From contig NZ_KK073876.1 in the NCBI RefSeq assembly GCF_000585415.1, positions 1,981,810 through 2,045,809 on the forward strand: 64,000 bases of DNA, written 5' to 3'. Of the stretch, positions 56,032-64,000 are shown piece by piece. Source of the stretch: Sphingomonas jaspsi DSM 18422. Its GTDB lineage: Bacteria > Pseudomonadota > Alphaproteobacteria > Sphingomonadales > Sphingomonadaceae. The position numbers were made by a program, and so were the translations under genes. Each line of letters opens with the position of its first letter. The first letter of the stretch is position 1. Under the pieces are notes generated by a model, which worked only from the letters and a program-made list of their open reading frames with translations, did no database searches and was not told the DNA's origin.

Positions 56032-56748
56032 ATGACGGAATCGAAGCCCCTTCAGGGAAAACTGGCGCTCGTCACGGGCGCCAGCCGCGGAATCGGTGCG
56101 GCCACCGCCGAGGCGCTCGCCGCGCAAGGCGCGCACGTCATTCTCGTCGCCCGCACCGCACAGTCGCTGGAGCAGGTCGAGGATCGTATTCATGAAGCGG
56201 GCGGCACCGCGACGATCGCCCCCATGGATATCAGCGAGCGCGATAATGTGGCGAAGCTGGCCGAGGCGATCGGCGGCCGCTGGGGCAGCCTGGACATCCT
56301 CATCCTTAACGCGGCGATGCTCGGTAGCCTGTCGCCGGTCGAACATCTTGACGCCAAGGAACTGGATCGGCTGTTCAAGATCAACGTGCTCGCCAACCAG
56401 GCGCTGATCGCGGCGTTCGACCCGATGCTCCGCCGCGCCGAGCGGGCCGACATTGTCGGCGTTACCTCGTCGGTCGGCAGCGAACCGCGCGCCTTTTGGG
56501 GCGGTTACGGCGCGTCGAAGGCAGCGCTCGAGAACCTGCTGCTGACCTACGCCGACGAGACCGCTCACGCCGGCCGGATCCGGGTTCACATCGTCGATCC
56601 GGGCGCAACCCGCACGCGCATGCGCCAGCTCGCGTTCCCGGGTGAAGAGCCGGCTAGCGTCAAGCCTCCCGAAACGGTTGCGTCGGCCATCGTCGCGCGC
56701 CTATCGTCCGACGTCCCCACGGGCGAAAGGACGAGGGTCGAGGCATGA
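56032..56748 (+). CDS. SDR family oxidoreductase
   Basis: 238 aa, NAD(P)-binding short-chain dehydrogenase. Motifs: TGASRGIGAAT near the N-terminus, NAA in LILNAAMLG, and the catalytic YGASKAA with Ser in VTSSVGS. The C-terminus is VDPGATRTRMRQLAF. The substrate is unknown. It begins 10 bp after purF and its stop overlaps the GH16 start (ATGA). Confidence 0.92.
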   Translation: MTESKPLQGKLALVTGASRGIGAATAEALAAQGAHVILVARTAQSLEQVEDRIHEAGGTATIAPMDISERDNVAKLAEAIGGRWGSLDILILNAAMLGSLSPVEHLDAKELDRLFKINVLANQALIAAFDPMLRRAERADIVGVTSSVGSEPRAFWGGYGASKAALENLLLTYADETAHAGRIRVHIVDPGATRTRMRQLAFPGEEPASVKPPETVASAIVARLSSDVPTGERTRVEA

Positions 56749-57572
56749 TCGTGTCGCTGCTGGTCACCGCGCAGATGATGGCGACCGTTCCCGAGCAGCT
56801 GAAACCCTATACGATCGACGAACCGATGGCGCGGCCCGACGCGGCCGCGCTGGTTTGGGCGGACGAGTTCGACGGACAGAAGCTCGATCGCAAGAAGTGG
56901 AAGTTCGACACCGCCCATAACAAGAGCGGCTGGTTCAACAACGAACGCCAATATTATGCCGCCAACCGCCGCGCCAATGCGCGGGTCGACAATGGTCTGC
57001 TGACGATCACCGCCCGCGCAGACGGCAGCGAAGTCAAGGACAACCCCGACTATGGCGGGCAGCGCTACACGTCCGCCCGGTTGCTGTCGAAGGCGAGCTG
57101 GACCTATGGCTATTATGAAATCCGCGCCAAGCTACCCTGCAGCCAGGGCATGTGGCCGGCGATCTGGATGCTTCCGCCCGATCTTCGAAAATGGCCCGAG
57201 GACGGCGAGATCGACATCATGGAACATGTCGGCAAGACCCCCGGCGACGTCTATGCGACGTTGCACGCCCTGAACTATGTCCACACCAAGAATACGCAGC
57301 GCGGTTCGATCCTGAAGGTGCCATCTGTGTGCACCGAATTTCACACCTACCAGCTCGACTGGCGTCCCGACGCCATTCGCATCGGGGTCGACGGGAAGGC
57401 CTTCATGCGCGTCGCCAACGACAAGCCCGCCGAGGGCAAGGCGGCGTGGCCGTTCGATCGGCCGTTTCGGCTGATCCTCAACCTCGCGACGGGGGGAGAC
57501 TGGCCGGGGGCGGTCGACGACAGCGCGCTGCCCCAGCAATTCCAGATCGACTACGTTCGCATCTATCGCTGA
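56745..57572 (+). CDS. Glycoside hydrolase family 16 protein
   Basis: 275 aa, laminarinase-type beta-jelly roll. Catalytic motif GEIDIMEHVG: nucleophile E155, D157 and acid/base E160. Other conserved parts: KWKFDTAHNKSGWFNNERQYY, GYYEIRAKLP, MWPAIWMLP and DWPGAVDDSALPQQFQIDYVRIYR. The N-terminus (IVSLLVTAQMMA) is a weak signal peptide. It probably hydrolyses beta-1,3(1,4)-glucan outside the cytoplasm. Coupled to the SDR gene and convergent with the photolyase gene. Confidence 0.92.
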   Translation: MIVSLLVTAQMMATVPEQLKPYTIDEPMARPDAAALVWADEFDGQKLDRKKWKFDTAHNKSGWFNNERQYYAANRRANARVDNGLLTITARADGSEVKDNPDYGGQRYTSARLLSKASWTYGYYEIRAKLPCSQGMWPAIWMLPPDLRKWPEDGEIDIMEHVGKTPGDVYATLHALNYVHTKNTQRGSILKVPSVCTEFHTYQLDWRPDAIRIGVDGKAFMRVANDKPAEGKAAWPFDRPFRLILNLATGGDWPGAVDDSALPQQFQIDYVRIYR

Positions 57573-57575
57573 TCG

Positions 57576-58934
57576 TCAGATGGCGGCGAGTGCGGCCAGT
57601 GCTCGCGCGCGCGCGTCGCGGTGGTCGATGATCTTCTTGGGATAAGTCCCGCGTTTATCGTCGGGCGGGTCATGGATATCGGCGTCGGGCAGGTGCGCCA
57701 GTTCCGGGACCCATTCACGGATATAGTCGCCCGTGTCGAACTTCTCCGACTGGGTCAGCGGCGCCATGATGCGGCTGAACATGTTGCTGTCGATGCCCGT
57801 ACCCGCGACCCACTGCCAGTTGGTCGCGTTGGAACCGTAGTCGGCATCGACAAGGCAGTCCCAGAACCAGGCCTCACCCTCACGCCAGTCGATCAGCAGG
57901 TGCTTGATGAGGAAGCTCGCGGCGATCATTCGCACGCGGTTGTGCATCCACCCGCTGACCCACAGCTGGCGCATGCCAGCATCTACGATGGGATAGCCAG
58001 TCATGCCTTGCTGCCACGCCTTGAGCTCCGAGGGGGCGGAGCGCCAGCGCAAGCTGTCGAAGCAGTCACGGGCATTGCGCCTGCCGTAATCCGGATATTG
58101 CAGGATCACATTTTGCGCATAGTCGCGCCAGCCGATCTCGCCGAGGAACGTGCCGACCGATCCGCCGAGTCTGGAAACCTTGTGCCACACCCGCCCCGGC
58201 GAAATTTCGCCGAAATGAAGGTGCGGGCTTAGCCGCGACGTCCCTTCCACCGCCGGCAGGTTGCGCTGCTGTTCGTAACGCGCGGCTTCGTCGACGAAGT
58301 CGTCCAGCCGTGCCAGCGCGCCCTCTTCGCCCGGCGTCCATTCCTTGGCGAAGCCGGTCGCCCAGTTGGGCTTGGTCGGCAGCAAATGCCAGTCATTCAG
58401 CGCGTCGCTTGTGGGCCATGTCTTTGGAGCGGCGATGGCTTGCGGACGCGGATGCGGTTCGTGGGGCGGCATGCGTTCGCTAAGCGCGCGCCAGAACGGC
58501 GTGTAGATTTTGTAGGGACTGCCGCTGCCGGTCGTCACGCTGCCCGGCGGTGCAAGATAGTTGCCGTCATGAAGGCAAAGATCGAGCGTCTTGGCCACCG
58601 CGCATTCTGCATTCAGCCACCAAGGTTCGTAATGGTGCAATGCATTGACACGCCGCGTGCCGACCTCATGGGCGAGGGCGGTAAGCACCTCGTCCGACTT
58701 CCCGCGCCGCAGGATCAGCCGCGATCCCTTGTCGCGCAACGCCTTGTCGAGGTTGTCCAGGCTGTGATGCAGCCACCAGCGCGATGCAGCGCCCATCTTC
58801 CGATGCTTGGGCGTTTCGTCGTCAAGGATGTAGACCGGGACAACCGGCCCCTCCGCTGCTGCGGCCGTCAGTGCCGCCTGATCGGAGAGCCGCAGGTCGC
58901 GGCGAAACCAGACGATGGTGGGCGAATCGGTCAT
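57576..58934 (-). CDS. phrB: Deoxyribodipyrimidine photolyase
   Basis: 452 aa, light-driven repair of cyclobutane pyrimidine dimers. An N-terminal antenna domain (TIVWFRRDLRLSDQAAL) is followed by a C-terminal FAD domain with LSPHLHFGEISPGRVW, WRDYAQNVI, the WVSGWMHNRVRMI signature and NWQWVAGTGIDSN. The start overlaps the stop of the upstream gene (TGATG). Last gene of the minus-strand chain that begins with korA. Confidence 0.95.
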   Translation of the reverse strand: MTDSPTIVWFRRDLRLSDQAALTAAAAEGPVVPVYILDDETPKHRKMGAASRWWLHHSLDNLDKALRDKGSRLILRRGKSDEVLTALAHEVGTRRVNALHHYEPWWLNAECAVAKTLDLCLHDGNYLAPPGSVTTGSGSPYKIYTPFWRALSERMPPHEPHPRPQAIAAPKTWPTSDALNDWHLLPTKPNWATGFAKEWTPGEEGALARLDDFVDEAARYEQQRNLPAVEGTSRLSPHLHFGEISPGRVWHKVSRLGGSVGTFLGEIGWRDYAQNVILQYPDYGRRNARDCFDSLRWRSAPSELKAWQQGMTGYPIVDAGMRQLWVSGWMHNRVRMIAASFLIKHLLIDWREGEAWFWDCLVDADYGSNATNWQWVAGTGIDSNMFSRIMAPLTQSEKFDTGDYIREWVPELAHLPDADIHDPPDDKRGTYPKKIIDHRDARARALAALAAI

Positions 58935-59878
58935 CAGCAGGTGCGAACGGTCGACTGCCTCAAAAAGGTCCGTCGCGCGGCGCGTTCGCCGTAGCGCGCA
59001 TCGCCGAAGGTGACGGTCGCGGTGCATCCCTTGTGCTCGACCTCGGCCGTCATCATGGTCGACCAGCCGACGAAACTCTTTAGCTTGGGGTCGCGCGCCG
59101 CAGCGATCACCGCCCGATCGTCAAGATTGTCCCGACCATGCGGTCCGACGGAGATCAGGCCGCCGCGCAGCGGATCGTAATAGGCGCGGCCGATGCCCCG
59201 CCCCTGCCGCCAGATTAACCCGCGCTCCCAGAAGCGGACCGGTGCCGGGCTGGCGAAGATGGCATCGGGCTGGGGTCCATCCAGCCGCGCCAGCACTGCT
59301 GACTTGGCCTGCTCGGAAATGACGATGTTGAGGCCGATATAGGCCAGCGCAAAGGCGATGGCAGCCTGCGGCACGCGCCGCCATTCCCGCCCTTGCTTCT
59401 CGCGCATCCGCGACCATGCAATCGCCAATGACAGGACCGTCCACAGCACAGCGTCGATGATGAACAGGGCATCGACATGATACCAGGCGGTGCTGAGCGG
59501 CGAGTAAAGCTGGACCGAATAGGTGGTCAGCATATCCAGCAGCGGATGGGTCAGCGTGCCGATGTAGGCGAGCGCGAGGAGCCAGCCGGGACGCATTGCC
59601 AATCCGGATCGAAAACGGGTTCCGCGCGCCACCTGCCAACGATCGAGCAAGAGGAGCAGGCCGGTAAGCAGCAGCGGCAGGATGATGACCCCGCCGACCA
59701 GCCCGTGGGTAAAACCACGGTGCATCGCCAGCGGCTCCCACGACGCCTTGCCGAAGAACACATCGATGTCGGGGGCATTGGCGCCCAGGATCAGCGCGGC
59801 GAGGCCCTTGCGGCTCTTCGTCTTGAGACCGGCCTGGCCGATGATCCATCCGGCGAAACTATGCGTCAGATTGTCCAT
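58934..59878 (-). CDS. YdjM-like metal-dependent hydrolase (membrane)
   Basis: 314 aa with about five transmembrane helices. The N-terminal DNLTHSFAGWIIGQAG, the conserved GANAPDIDVFF and HRGFTHGLVGG, and YIGTLTHPLLDMLTTY are the histidine/aspartate motifs of the DUF457/YdjM family, annotated as inner membrane metal-dependent hydrolases. The function is unproved. Both ends overlap the neighbouring genes by one base. Confidence 0.9.
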   Translation of the reverse strand: MDNLTHSFAGWIIGQAGLKTKSRKGLAALILGANAPDIDVFFGKASWEPLAMHRGFTHGLVGGVIILPLLLTGLLLLLDRWQVARGTRFRSGLAMRPGWLLALAYIGTLTHPLLDMLTTYSVQLYSPLSTAWYHVDALFIIDAVLWTVLSLAIAWSRMREKQGREWRRVPQAAIAFALAYIGLNIVISEQAKSAVLARLDGPQPDAIFASPAPVRFWERGLIWRQGRGIGRAYYDPLRGGLISVGPHGRDNLDDRAVIAAARDPKLKSFVGWSTMMTAEVEHKGCTATVTFGDARYGERAARRTFLRQSTVRTC

Positions 59879-60543
59879 CAGCGGGCCTTTGCGAACCAGA
59901 TGGTATGATGCGGGCCCTTGCCGTTGGACCGCGCGCGGACGCCGACCTCGTCGACGCGGAAGCCGGCGGAGACCAGGCGGCGGGTGAAGGCGGGATCCTT
60001 GGCCGCGGACCAGATCGCGGCGACGCCCCCGGGTCGAAGCGCGCGCTTCAGCAGCGACAGGCCCGCTTCGTTGTAAAGCCGGTCATTCTCCGCGCGCACC
60101 AGCCCGTCGGGGCCATTGTCGACGTCGAGCAGGATGGCATCCCAACCGCCCTGTGCGATGCCGTTGGCGACATCGTCGATGACGATGTGGGTGCGCTTGT
60201 CGTCGAGGCTGCCGGCGGTCATGTCCGCCATTGGGCCGCGCGCCCAGTCGACGATTTCGGGCACCAGTTCGGCGACCACGACCTCGGCATCCTTTGGCAA
60301 TGAACGCAGCGCGGCGCGAAGCGTGAAGCCCATGCCATAGCCGCCGATCAGCCAGCGCTGGCCCTTCTTCGGCCCCAGTCGTTCGGCGGTCATTGTCGCG
60401 AGCGCCTCTTCCGATCCGCTCATCCGGCTCGACATCAGCTCCTCGCGATCGACGAGGATCAAATGGTCGCCGCCGCGGCGGTAGAGGATCATCTCGCCGC
60501 CGCCGGGAATGCGGGCGGAGGCGATGCGCTCGCGCGGGATCAC
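59878..60543 (-). CDS. Spermidine synthase-like protein
   Basis: 221 aa. GTG start overlapping the korB stop (GTGA). Methyltransferase-fold features of polyamine synthases: WLIGGYGMGFTLRAAL (SAM-type loop), VVVAELVPEIVDWA, and WDAILLDVDNGPDGL. It lacks the N-terminal tetramerisation domain of true spermidine synthases, so the substrate is open. A long upstream open frame in the same phase is an overlap artefact of korB. Confidence 0.85.
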   Translation of the reverse strand: MIPRERIASARIPGGGEMILYRRGGDHLILVDREELMSSRMSGSEEALATMTAERLGPKKGQRWLIGGYGMGFTLRAALRSLPKDAEVVVAELVPEIVDWARGPMADMTAGSLDDKRTHIVIDDVANGIAQGGWDAILLDVDNGPDGLVRAENDRLYNEAGLSLLKRALRPGGVAAIWSAAKDPAFTRRLVSAGFRVDEVGVRARSNGKGPHHTIWFAKAR

Positions 60544-61550
60544 TCGGCCCGCGGCTCCTTCTCGACCTGCCAGGTCTGGCCTTGGCTGACGAGCTTTTGC
60601 AGGTCGGGAGTTTTGCCCGCCGAGGCGGCCTCGTTCTGCTCGACCACCGCATGATCGAAGGTTGGCGCCGGGTCCTCGTAGATTACGCCCAGCGCGACCG
60701 GGAAGCTGGCAATCGGCATGTCGACCAGCATGTGGGCGATGGCACGATTCTTCGGATTGTGGACGATGACCTCGTCGCTGTCGCCGTCGACGACCTTTAG
60801 GCTGAGCGTTTCGCTGTCGAGCGCGATGCCCTTGGCGCCGTTCGCGAACAGCATCTTCTCGCCCGCCTTCAGCCACAGCTGCTTTTCCGCCGCGACCGCC
60901 TTTTCGGTGAAGTTGGCGAACACGTCGTCGTTATAGACCACGCAATTCTGGTAGATTTCGACGAAGCTGGCGCCGCGGTGCGCGTGCGCTGCCTTCAGCA
61001 CATCGACGAGGTTCTTGTGAACATCGATGCCGCGCGCCACGAAGCGCGCGCCAGCGCCGAGCGCGAAGGCGCAGGGGTTGGCCGGGCGATCGACCGAGCC
61101 GAACGGGGTCGACGGGCTGCGCGTTCCGACATGCGACGTCGGCGAATATTGGCCCTTGGTGAGGCCGTAGATCTCGTTGTTGAACAGCAACAGCTGGCAA
61201 TCGAGGTTGCGGCGCAGAAGGTGCATCGTGTGATTGCCACCGATGCTGAGTGCGTCGCCGTCGCCGGTGACGATCCACACGTCGAGCTCGGGATTGGCGA
61301 GCTTGGTGCCCGTCGCGATCGCGCAGGCGCGGCCGTGGATGGTGTGGAAACCGTAGCTCGCCATATAATAGGGAAAACGGCTGGAACAGCCGATGCCGCT
61401 GATGAACACCGTCTTGGCGAGCGACGCCTCAAGATCGGGCATGGTCCGCTGGACGGCCTTCAGGATGGCATAATCGCCGCAGCCCGGACACCAGCGCACT
61501 TCCTGGTCCGATGCCCAGTCCTTGGCGGTGAGTTTGGTGACTTCGTTCAT
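60540..61550 (-). CDS. korB: 2-oxoacid:ferredoxin oxidoreductase, beta subunit
   Basis: 336 aa. Holds thiamine diphosphate (TGDGDALSIGGNH with the downstream LFNNEIYGLTKGQ) and the [4Fe-4S] cluster (C21 and C24 in WCPGCGDY, then Cys in GIGCSSRFPYY). Together with KorA it oxidises 2-oxoglutarate (or another 2-oxoacid) to the acyl-CoA and reduces ferredoxin. Separated from korA only by the 34-aa gene. I used the MNEVTKLTAK start. Confidence 0.94.
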   Translation of the reverse strand: MNEVTKLTAKDWASDQEVRWCPGCGDYAILKAVQRTMPDLEASLAKTVFISGIGCSSRFPYYMASYGFHTIHGRACAIATGTKLANPELDVWIVTGDGDALSIGGNHTMHLLRRNLDCQLLLFNNEIYGLTKGQYSPTSHVGTRSPSTPFGSVDRPANPCAFALGAGARFVARGIDVHKNLVDVLKAAHAHRGASFVEIYQNCVVYNDDVFANFTEKAVAAEKQLWLKAGEKMLFANGAKGIALDSETLSLKVVDGDSDEVIVHNPKNRAIAHMLVDMPIASFPVALGVIYEDPAPTFDHAVVEQNEAASAGKTPDLQKLVSQGQTWQVEKEPRAE

Positions 61551-61651
61551 TTGCCGAAAAATCCGTTGATCCAGAGGAACAGGAAAACGACCACGACCAG
61601 CATGCCGATCAGCGGCCAGGCGTTGATGGGTTTGGGATCCGGCTCGCTCAT
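61547..61651 (-). CDS. 34-aa membrane protein between korA and korB
   Basis: 35 codons. Start ATG overlaps the korA stop (ATGA) and its stop overlaps the korB start (ATGA). The sequence is a soluble head MSEPDPKPINAW, one hydrophobic helix (PLIGMLVVVVFLFLWIN) and the end GFFGK. It is translated only if the overlaps are used, as all genes in this chain do. Possibly an anchor that holds KorAB near the membrane; that is inference. Confidence 0.75.
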   Translation of the reverse strand: MSEPDPKPINAWPLIGMLVVVVFLFLWINGFFGK

Positions 61652-63519
61652 GCCAAAGCCTCGTCGATCGCCGCATCGATCTCGGCGATGCGGAAGGGCT
61701 GGCCGCTGACCTTGTTGAGTGGTTTGGCGTCGACCAGGAATTGGTCGCGGAGCAGCGTTTTCAGCTGGCCGGTGTTCATTTCCGGAACGAGGATGCGCTC
61801 ATAGCCGCGCAGCAGTTCGCCGAGGTTCTTCGGGAAGGGCGCGATGTGGCGGATGTGAATGTGGGCGACGTCCTTGCCCGCGGCGCGCGCCCGGCGCACC
61901 GCCTGGTGGATCGGGCCGAAGGTCGATCCCCATCCCACCACGGCAAGCTTGCCGCTGCCGTTGCCGATGGAAACGTCCTGGTCGGGGATGCTTTCAGCAA
62001 TGCCTGCCACCTTGGCCGCGCGCAGGCGGGTCATTTCGGCATGGGCTTCGGGCGAATAGTCGATGTTGCCGGTGCCCGGCTGCTTTTCGATACCGCCAAT
62101 CCGGTGCTCGAGACCCGGCGTGCCCGGCTTGATCCACGGGCGGGCCAGGTCGCCGTTGCGATCGAACGGCCGAACGCCGCTACCTTCGGCCGCGAATTCG
62201 ACCGGAAACGCCTTATAGTCGCCCATATCCGGCACCTTCCACGGCTCGGCCGCATTGGCGATATAGCCGTCGGTCAGAAGCATCACGGGAGTCATGTAGC
62301 GAATCGCGATGCGGCACGCCTCGATCGCGCAATCGAAGGCGTCGGCGGGCGAGCGCGCAGCGATGACCGGGATCGGCGCATCGCCGTTGCGGCCGTAGAC
62401 TGCCTGGTAAAGGTCGGACTGTTCGGTCTTGGTCGGAAGGCCGGTCGACGGCCCGCCGCGCTGCGAATTGACGATGACCAGCGGCATTTCGGTCATCACC
62501 GCAAGGCCCATCGCCTCGCCCTTCAGCGCAATACCCGGGCCAGACGAGCTGGTGACGCCCAACTGCCCTGCGTAGCTGGCGCCGATGGCCGAGCAGATCG
62601 CCGCAATCTCGTCCTCCGCCTGGAACGTGGTGATGCCATATTCCTTGAGGCGCGAGAGATGGTGGAGGATCGCCGAGGCGGGCGTGATCGGGTAACCGCC
62701 GAAGAACATCTTCAAGCCCGCCAGCTGCGCACCCGCAACCAGCCCCACCGACAGTGATTCCGCGCCGGTCACCGTCCGGTAAAGGCCGGGCTCCGCGGGT
62801 GCGGCATCCATGTGCATCTGACGGATCTGGCCGCCGATCTCGATCGTTTCGCCATAGGCGTGGCCGGCGTTGAGCGCGGCGATATTGGCTTCGGCCAGCT
62901 CGGGCTTCTTGGCGAACTTGGCCTTGAGCCAATTGATGACCGGCGCGCGCTTGCGATCGAACATCCACAGCGCCAGGCCCAGCGTCCACATATTCTTGCA
63001 GCGCAGCGCTTCCTTGTTGCCGAGGCCATATTCCTTGACTGCTTCGACCGTCAGCTGGCTGATGTTGAACTTGATCAGCTGCCAGCGACCGAGGCTGCCG
63101 TCTTCCAGCGGATTGGCTTCATACCCCGCCTTGGCAAGGTTGCGCTGAGTGAATTCGCCTTCGTCGGCGATGATCAGGCCGCCGTCGCGGAGCGCCTTGA
63201 CGTTGACCTTCAGCGCCGCCGGATTCATCGCCACAAGCACGTCGGGCGCATCGCCGGCGGTTTCGATCGCGGTCGAGCCGAAATTGATCTGGAAAGCCGA
63301 CACGCCGAAGGTCGTGCCTTGCGGCGCGCGGATTTCGGCCGGGAAGTCGGGGAAGGTCGCCAGGTCGTTGCCCGCCAGCGCGGTCGACAAGGTGAACTGG
63401 CCGCCGGTCAGTTGCATGCCGTCGCCGCTGTCGCCTGCGAACCGCACCACCATCGCCTCGCGCGGCGGATGGGCGTGGGCTTCTTCGGGGGTCAGCAGAT
63501 GGGTTGCCGACTGGGTCAT
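61648..63519 (-). CDS. korA: 2-oxoacid:ferredoxin oxidoreductase, alpha subunit (gamma-alpha fusion)
   Basis: 623 aa. The N-terminal gamma-type domain (about 20-190, VVRFAGDSGDGMQLTGGQF, FPAEIRAPQGTTFGVS) is fused to the alpha domain (FFGGYPITPASAIL, FQAEDEIAAICSAIGAS, TSSSGPGIALKGEAMG). AAGGA lies 8 nt upstream of the ATG. It heads a minus-strand chain of six genes without gaps. Electrons would go to a ferredoxin encoded elsewhere. Confidence 0.95.
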   Translation of the reverse strand: MTQSATHLLTPEEAHAHPPREAMVVRFAGDSGDGMQLTGGQFTLSTALAGNDLATFPDFPAEIRAPQGTTFGVSAFQINFGSTAIETAGDAPDVLVAMNPAALKVNVKALRDGGLIIADEGEFTQRNLAKAGYEANPLEDGSLGRWQLIKFNISQLTVEAVKEYGLGNKEALRCKNMWTLGLALWMFDRKRAPVINWLKAKFAKKPELAEANIAALNAGHAYGETIEIGGQIRQMHMDAAPAEPGLYRTVTGAESLSVGLVAGAQLAGLKMFFGGYPITPASAILHHLSRLKEYGITTFQAEDEIAAICSAIGASYAGQLGVTSSSGPGIALKGEAMGLAVMTEMPLVIVNSQRGGPSTGLPTKTEQSDLYQAVYGRNGDAPIPVIAARSPADAFDCAIEACRIAIRYMTPVMLLTDGYIANAAEPWKVPDMGDYKAFPVEFAAEGSGVRPFDRNGDLARPWIKPGTPGLEHRIGGIEKQPGTGNIDYSPEAHAEMTRLRAAKVAGIAESIPDQDVSIGNGSGKLAVVGWGSTFGPIHQAVRRARAAGKDVAHIHIRHIAPFPKNLGELLRGYERILVPEMNTGQLKTLLRDQFLVDAKPLNKVSGQPFRIAEIDAAIDEALA

Positions 63520-63612
63520 GGGCGTCCTTCGGTCGAATGAGTCAGGGTTTCACCCCTGCCCTTACGACCGTGAGGGGAGCGTTGGAAGATGCTATATCGC
63601 CTCGCGACGGCC

Positions 63613-64000
63613 TCAGGCGGCCAGCGTCTCGAGCTGTTCGCTGACGTCGAGCCAGTCTGCCTCGGCCACCTCAAGCTCTTTCGCCACCTCGCCGCGCCGC
63701 TTCGACAATTCGCCCATCGTCAGCTTCGCCCACTCCTTTGCCGCCTTGGCAGGCTCGGCCATGGCAAGGTCGATCGCCGCCAGTTTCGCGGCCAGTCGCT
63801 GGGTCCGGCTTTCCGCATCGGCGACCTGCTTCTTCAGCGCCTTGGCACTTTCGCCATTGTCGTTGCGGCTGGCCTTATGGCCCTTGGTCTTGGCGTCGGC
63901 CTTGGGCTGGTTCCGCCCCAGAACGAAGTCGATGTAATCGTCGATGCTGCCGTCATAGTCGACCGCCTTGCCGTCATCGACCAGCACCAACCGGTCGGCG
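63613..64000 (-). CDS. ABC-F family ATPase, C-terminal part
   Basis: Partial: 129 codons before the stop, open to the right edge. The first residues (ADRLVLVDDGKAVDYDGSID) continue the conserved end of the second ATPase domain of ABC-F translation factors (switch region onward), and residues DDYIDFVLG follow. A long charged coiled coil (KALKKQVADAESRTQRLAAK and onward) makes the C-terminus, as in Uup-like members. It is not followed by a visible terminator before korA. Confidence 0.85.
   Translation of the reverse strand, partial: ADRLVLVDDGKAVDYDGSIDDYIDFVLGRNQPKADAKTKGHKASRNDNGESAKALKKQVADAESRTQRLAAKLAAIDLAMAEPAKAAKEWAKLTMGELSKRRGEVAKELEVAEADWLDVSEQLETLAA

Overview
The window is an ordinary high-GC bacterial chromosome segment and reads as an alphaproteobacterium of the order Sphingomonadales. 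The evidence is the gene repertoire (DUF2842, DUF805, DUF885 lipoprotein, MOSC protein beside pgk, KorA/KorB 2-oxoacid oxidoreductase), the secB // tim44-mltA-smr and ubiB-ubiE-mutM-rpsT-dnaA arrangements, the zapA / 6S RNA / 5-FCL arrangement, and very tight gene packing with many ATGA, GTGA and TGATG stop/start overlaps. I cannot name the species. I saw no insertion sequence, prophage, CRISPR array or integrase.

Layout. 1-5.7 kb: complex I operon on the minus strand, nuoA-B-C-D-E-(48-aa membrane protein)-F, followed by a secreted protein that runs off the left edge. 5.8-9.8 kb: inositol-phosphatase-like enzyme with EF-P, an M23 peptidase plus an L,D-transpeptidase, and thiE. 9.8-16.4 kb: class I aldolase, a thioredoxin-like protein and the glycolytic/Calvin-type block tkt-gap-MOSC-pgk. 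16.4-19.0 kb: small coiled-coil protein, zapA, candidate 6S RNA, 5-formyl-THF cyclo-ligase, DUF2842, cell-wall hydrolase. 19-22.7 kb: tRNA-Asp, AI-2E-type permease, DUF805, tRNA-Leu, yifB/comM. 22.7-28.5 kb: rpmH-rnpA-yidD-yidC-engB-GST, a cupin and dapE. 28.5-36.8 kb: GGDEF-EAL protein, smr-mltA-tim44 facing secB, murJ-trpS, DUF4136 lipoprotein. 36.8-43 kb: Gre-family factor, dnaA, rpsT, mutM, ubiE-ubiB. 43-44 kb: a small lower-GC islet with one TPR-like gene. 44-49.5 kb: radA, DUF885 peptidase, MFS exporter, cysteine synthase. 49.5-54.5 kb: GGDEF-EAL-PilZ protein, acyl-CoA dehydrogenase with its MerR regulator. 54.5-57.6 kb: purF, SDR, GH16 glucanase. 57.6-63.5 kb: minus-strand chain korA-34aa-korB-(spermidine-synthase-like)-YdjM-like-photolyase in which every junction overlaps. 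The right edge holds the end of an ABC-F ATPase.

Most of the window is housekeeping. Energy metabolism is represented by complex I and KorAB, which would feed electrons to ferredoxin. Central carbon is represented by tkt, gap, pgk and aldolase. The envelope set is SecB, YidC/YidD, MurJ, MltA and L,D-transpeptidase. I see no clear new defence or mobile system. The points most worth checking are: rnpA has no canonical start except one that would nest rpmH inside it; a U-tracted UUCG hairpin sits between the rpmH promoter and its start; the TPR gene is flanked by related inverted repeats; two very small membrane proteins sit inside the nuo and kor operons; and a perfect TTTACGT-N2-ACGTAAA operator lies inside the promoter of an apparently leaderless merR gene.
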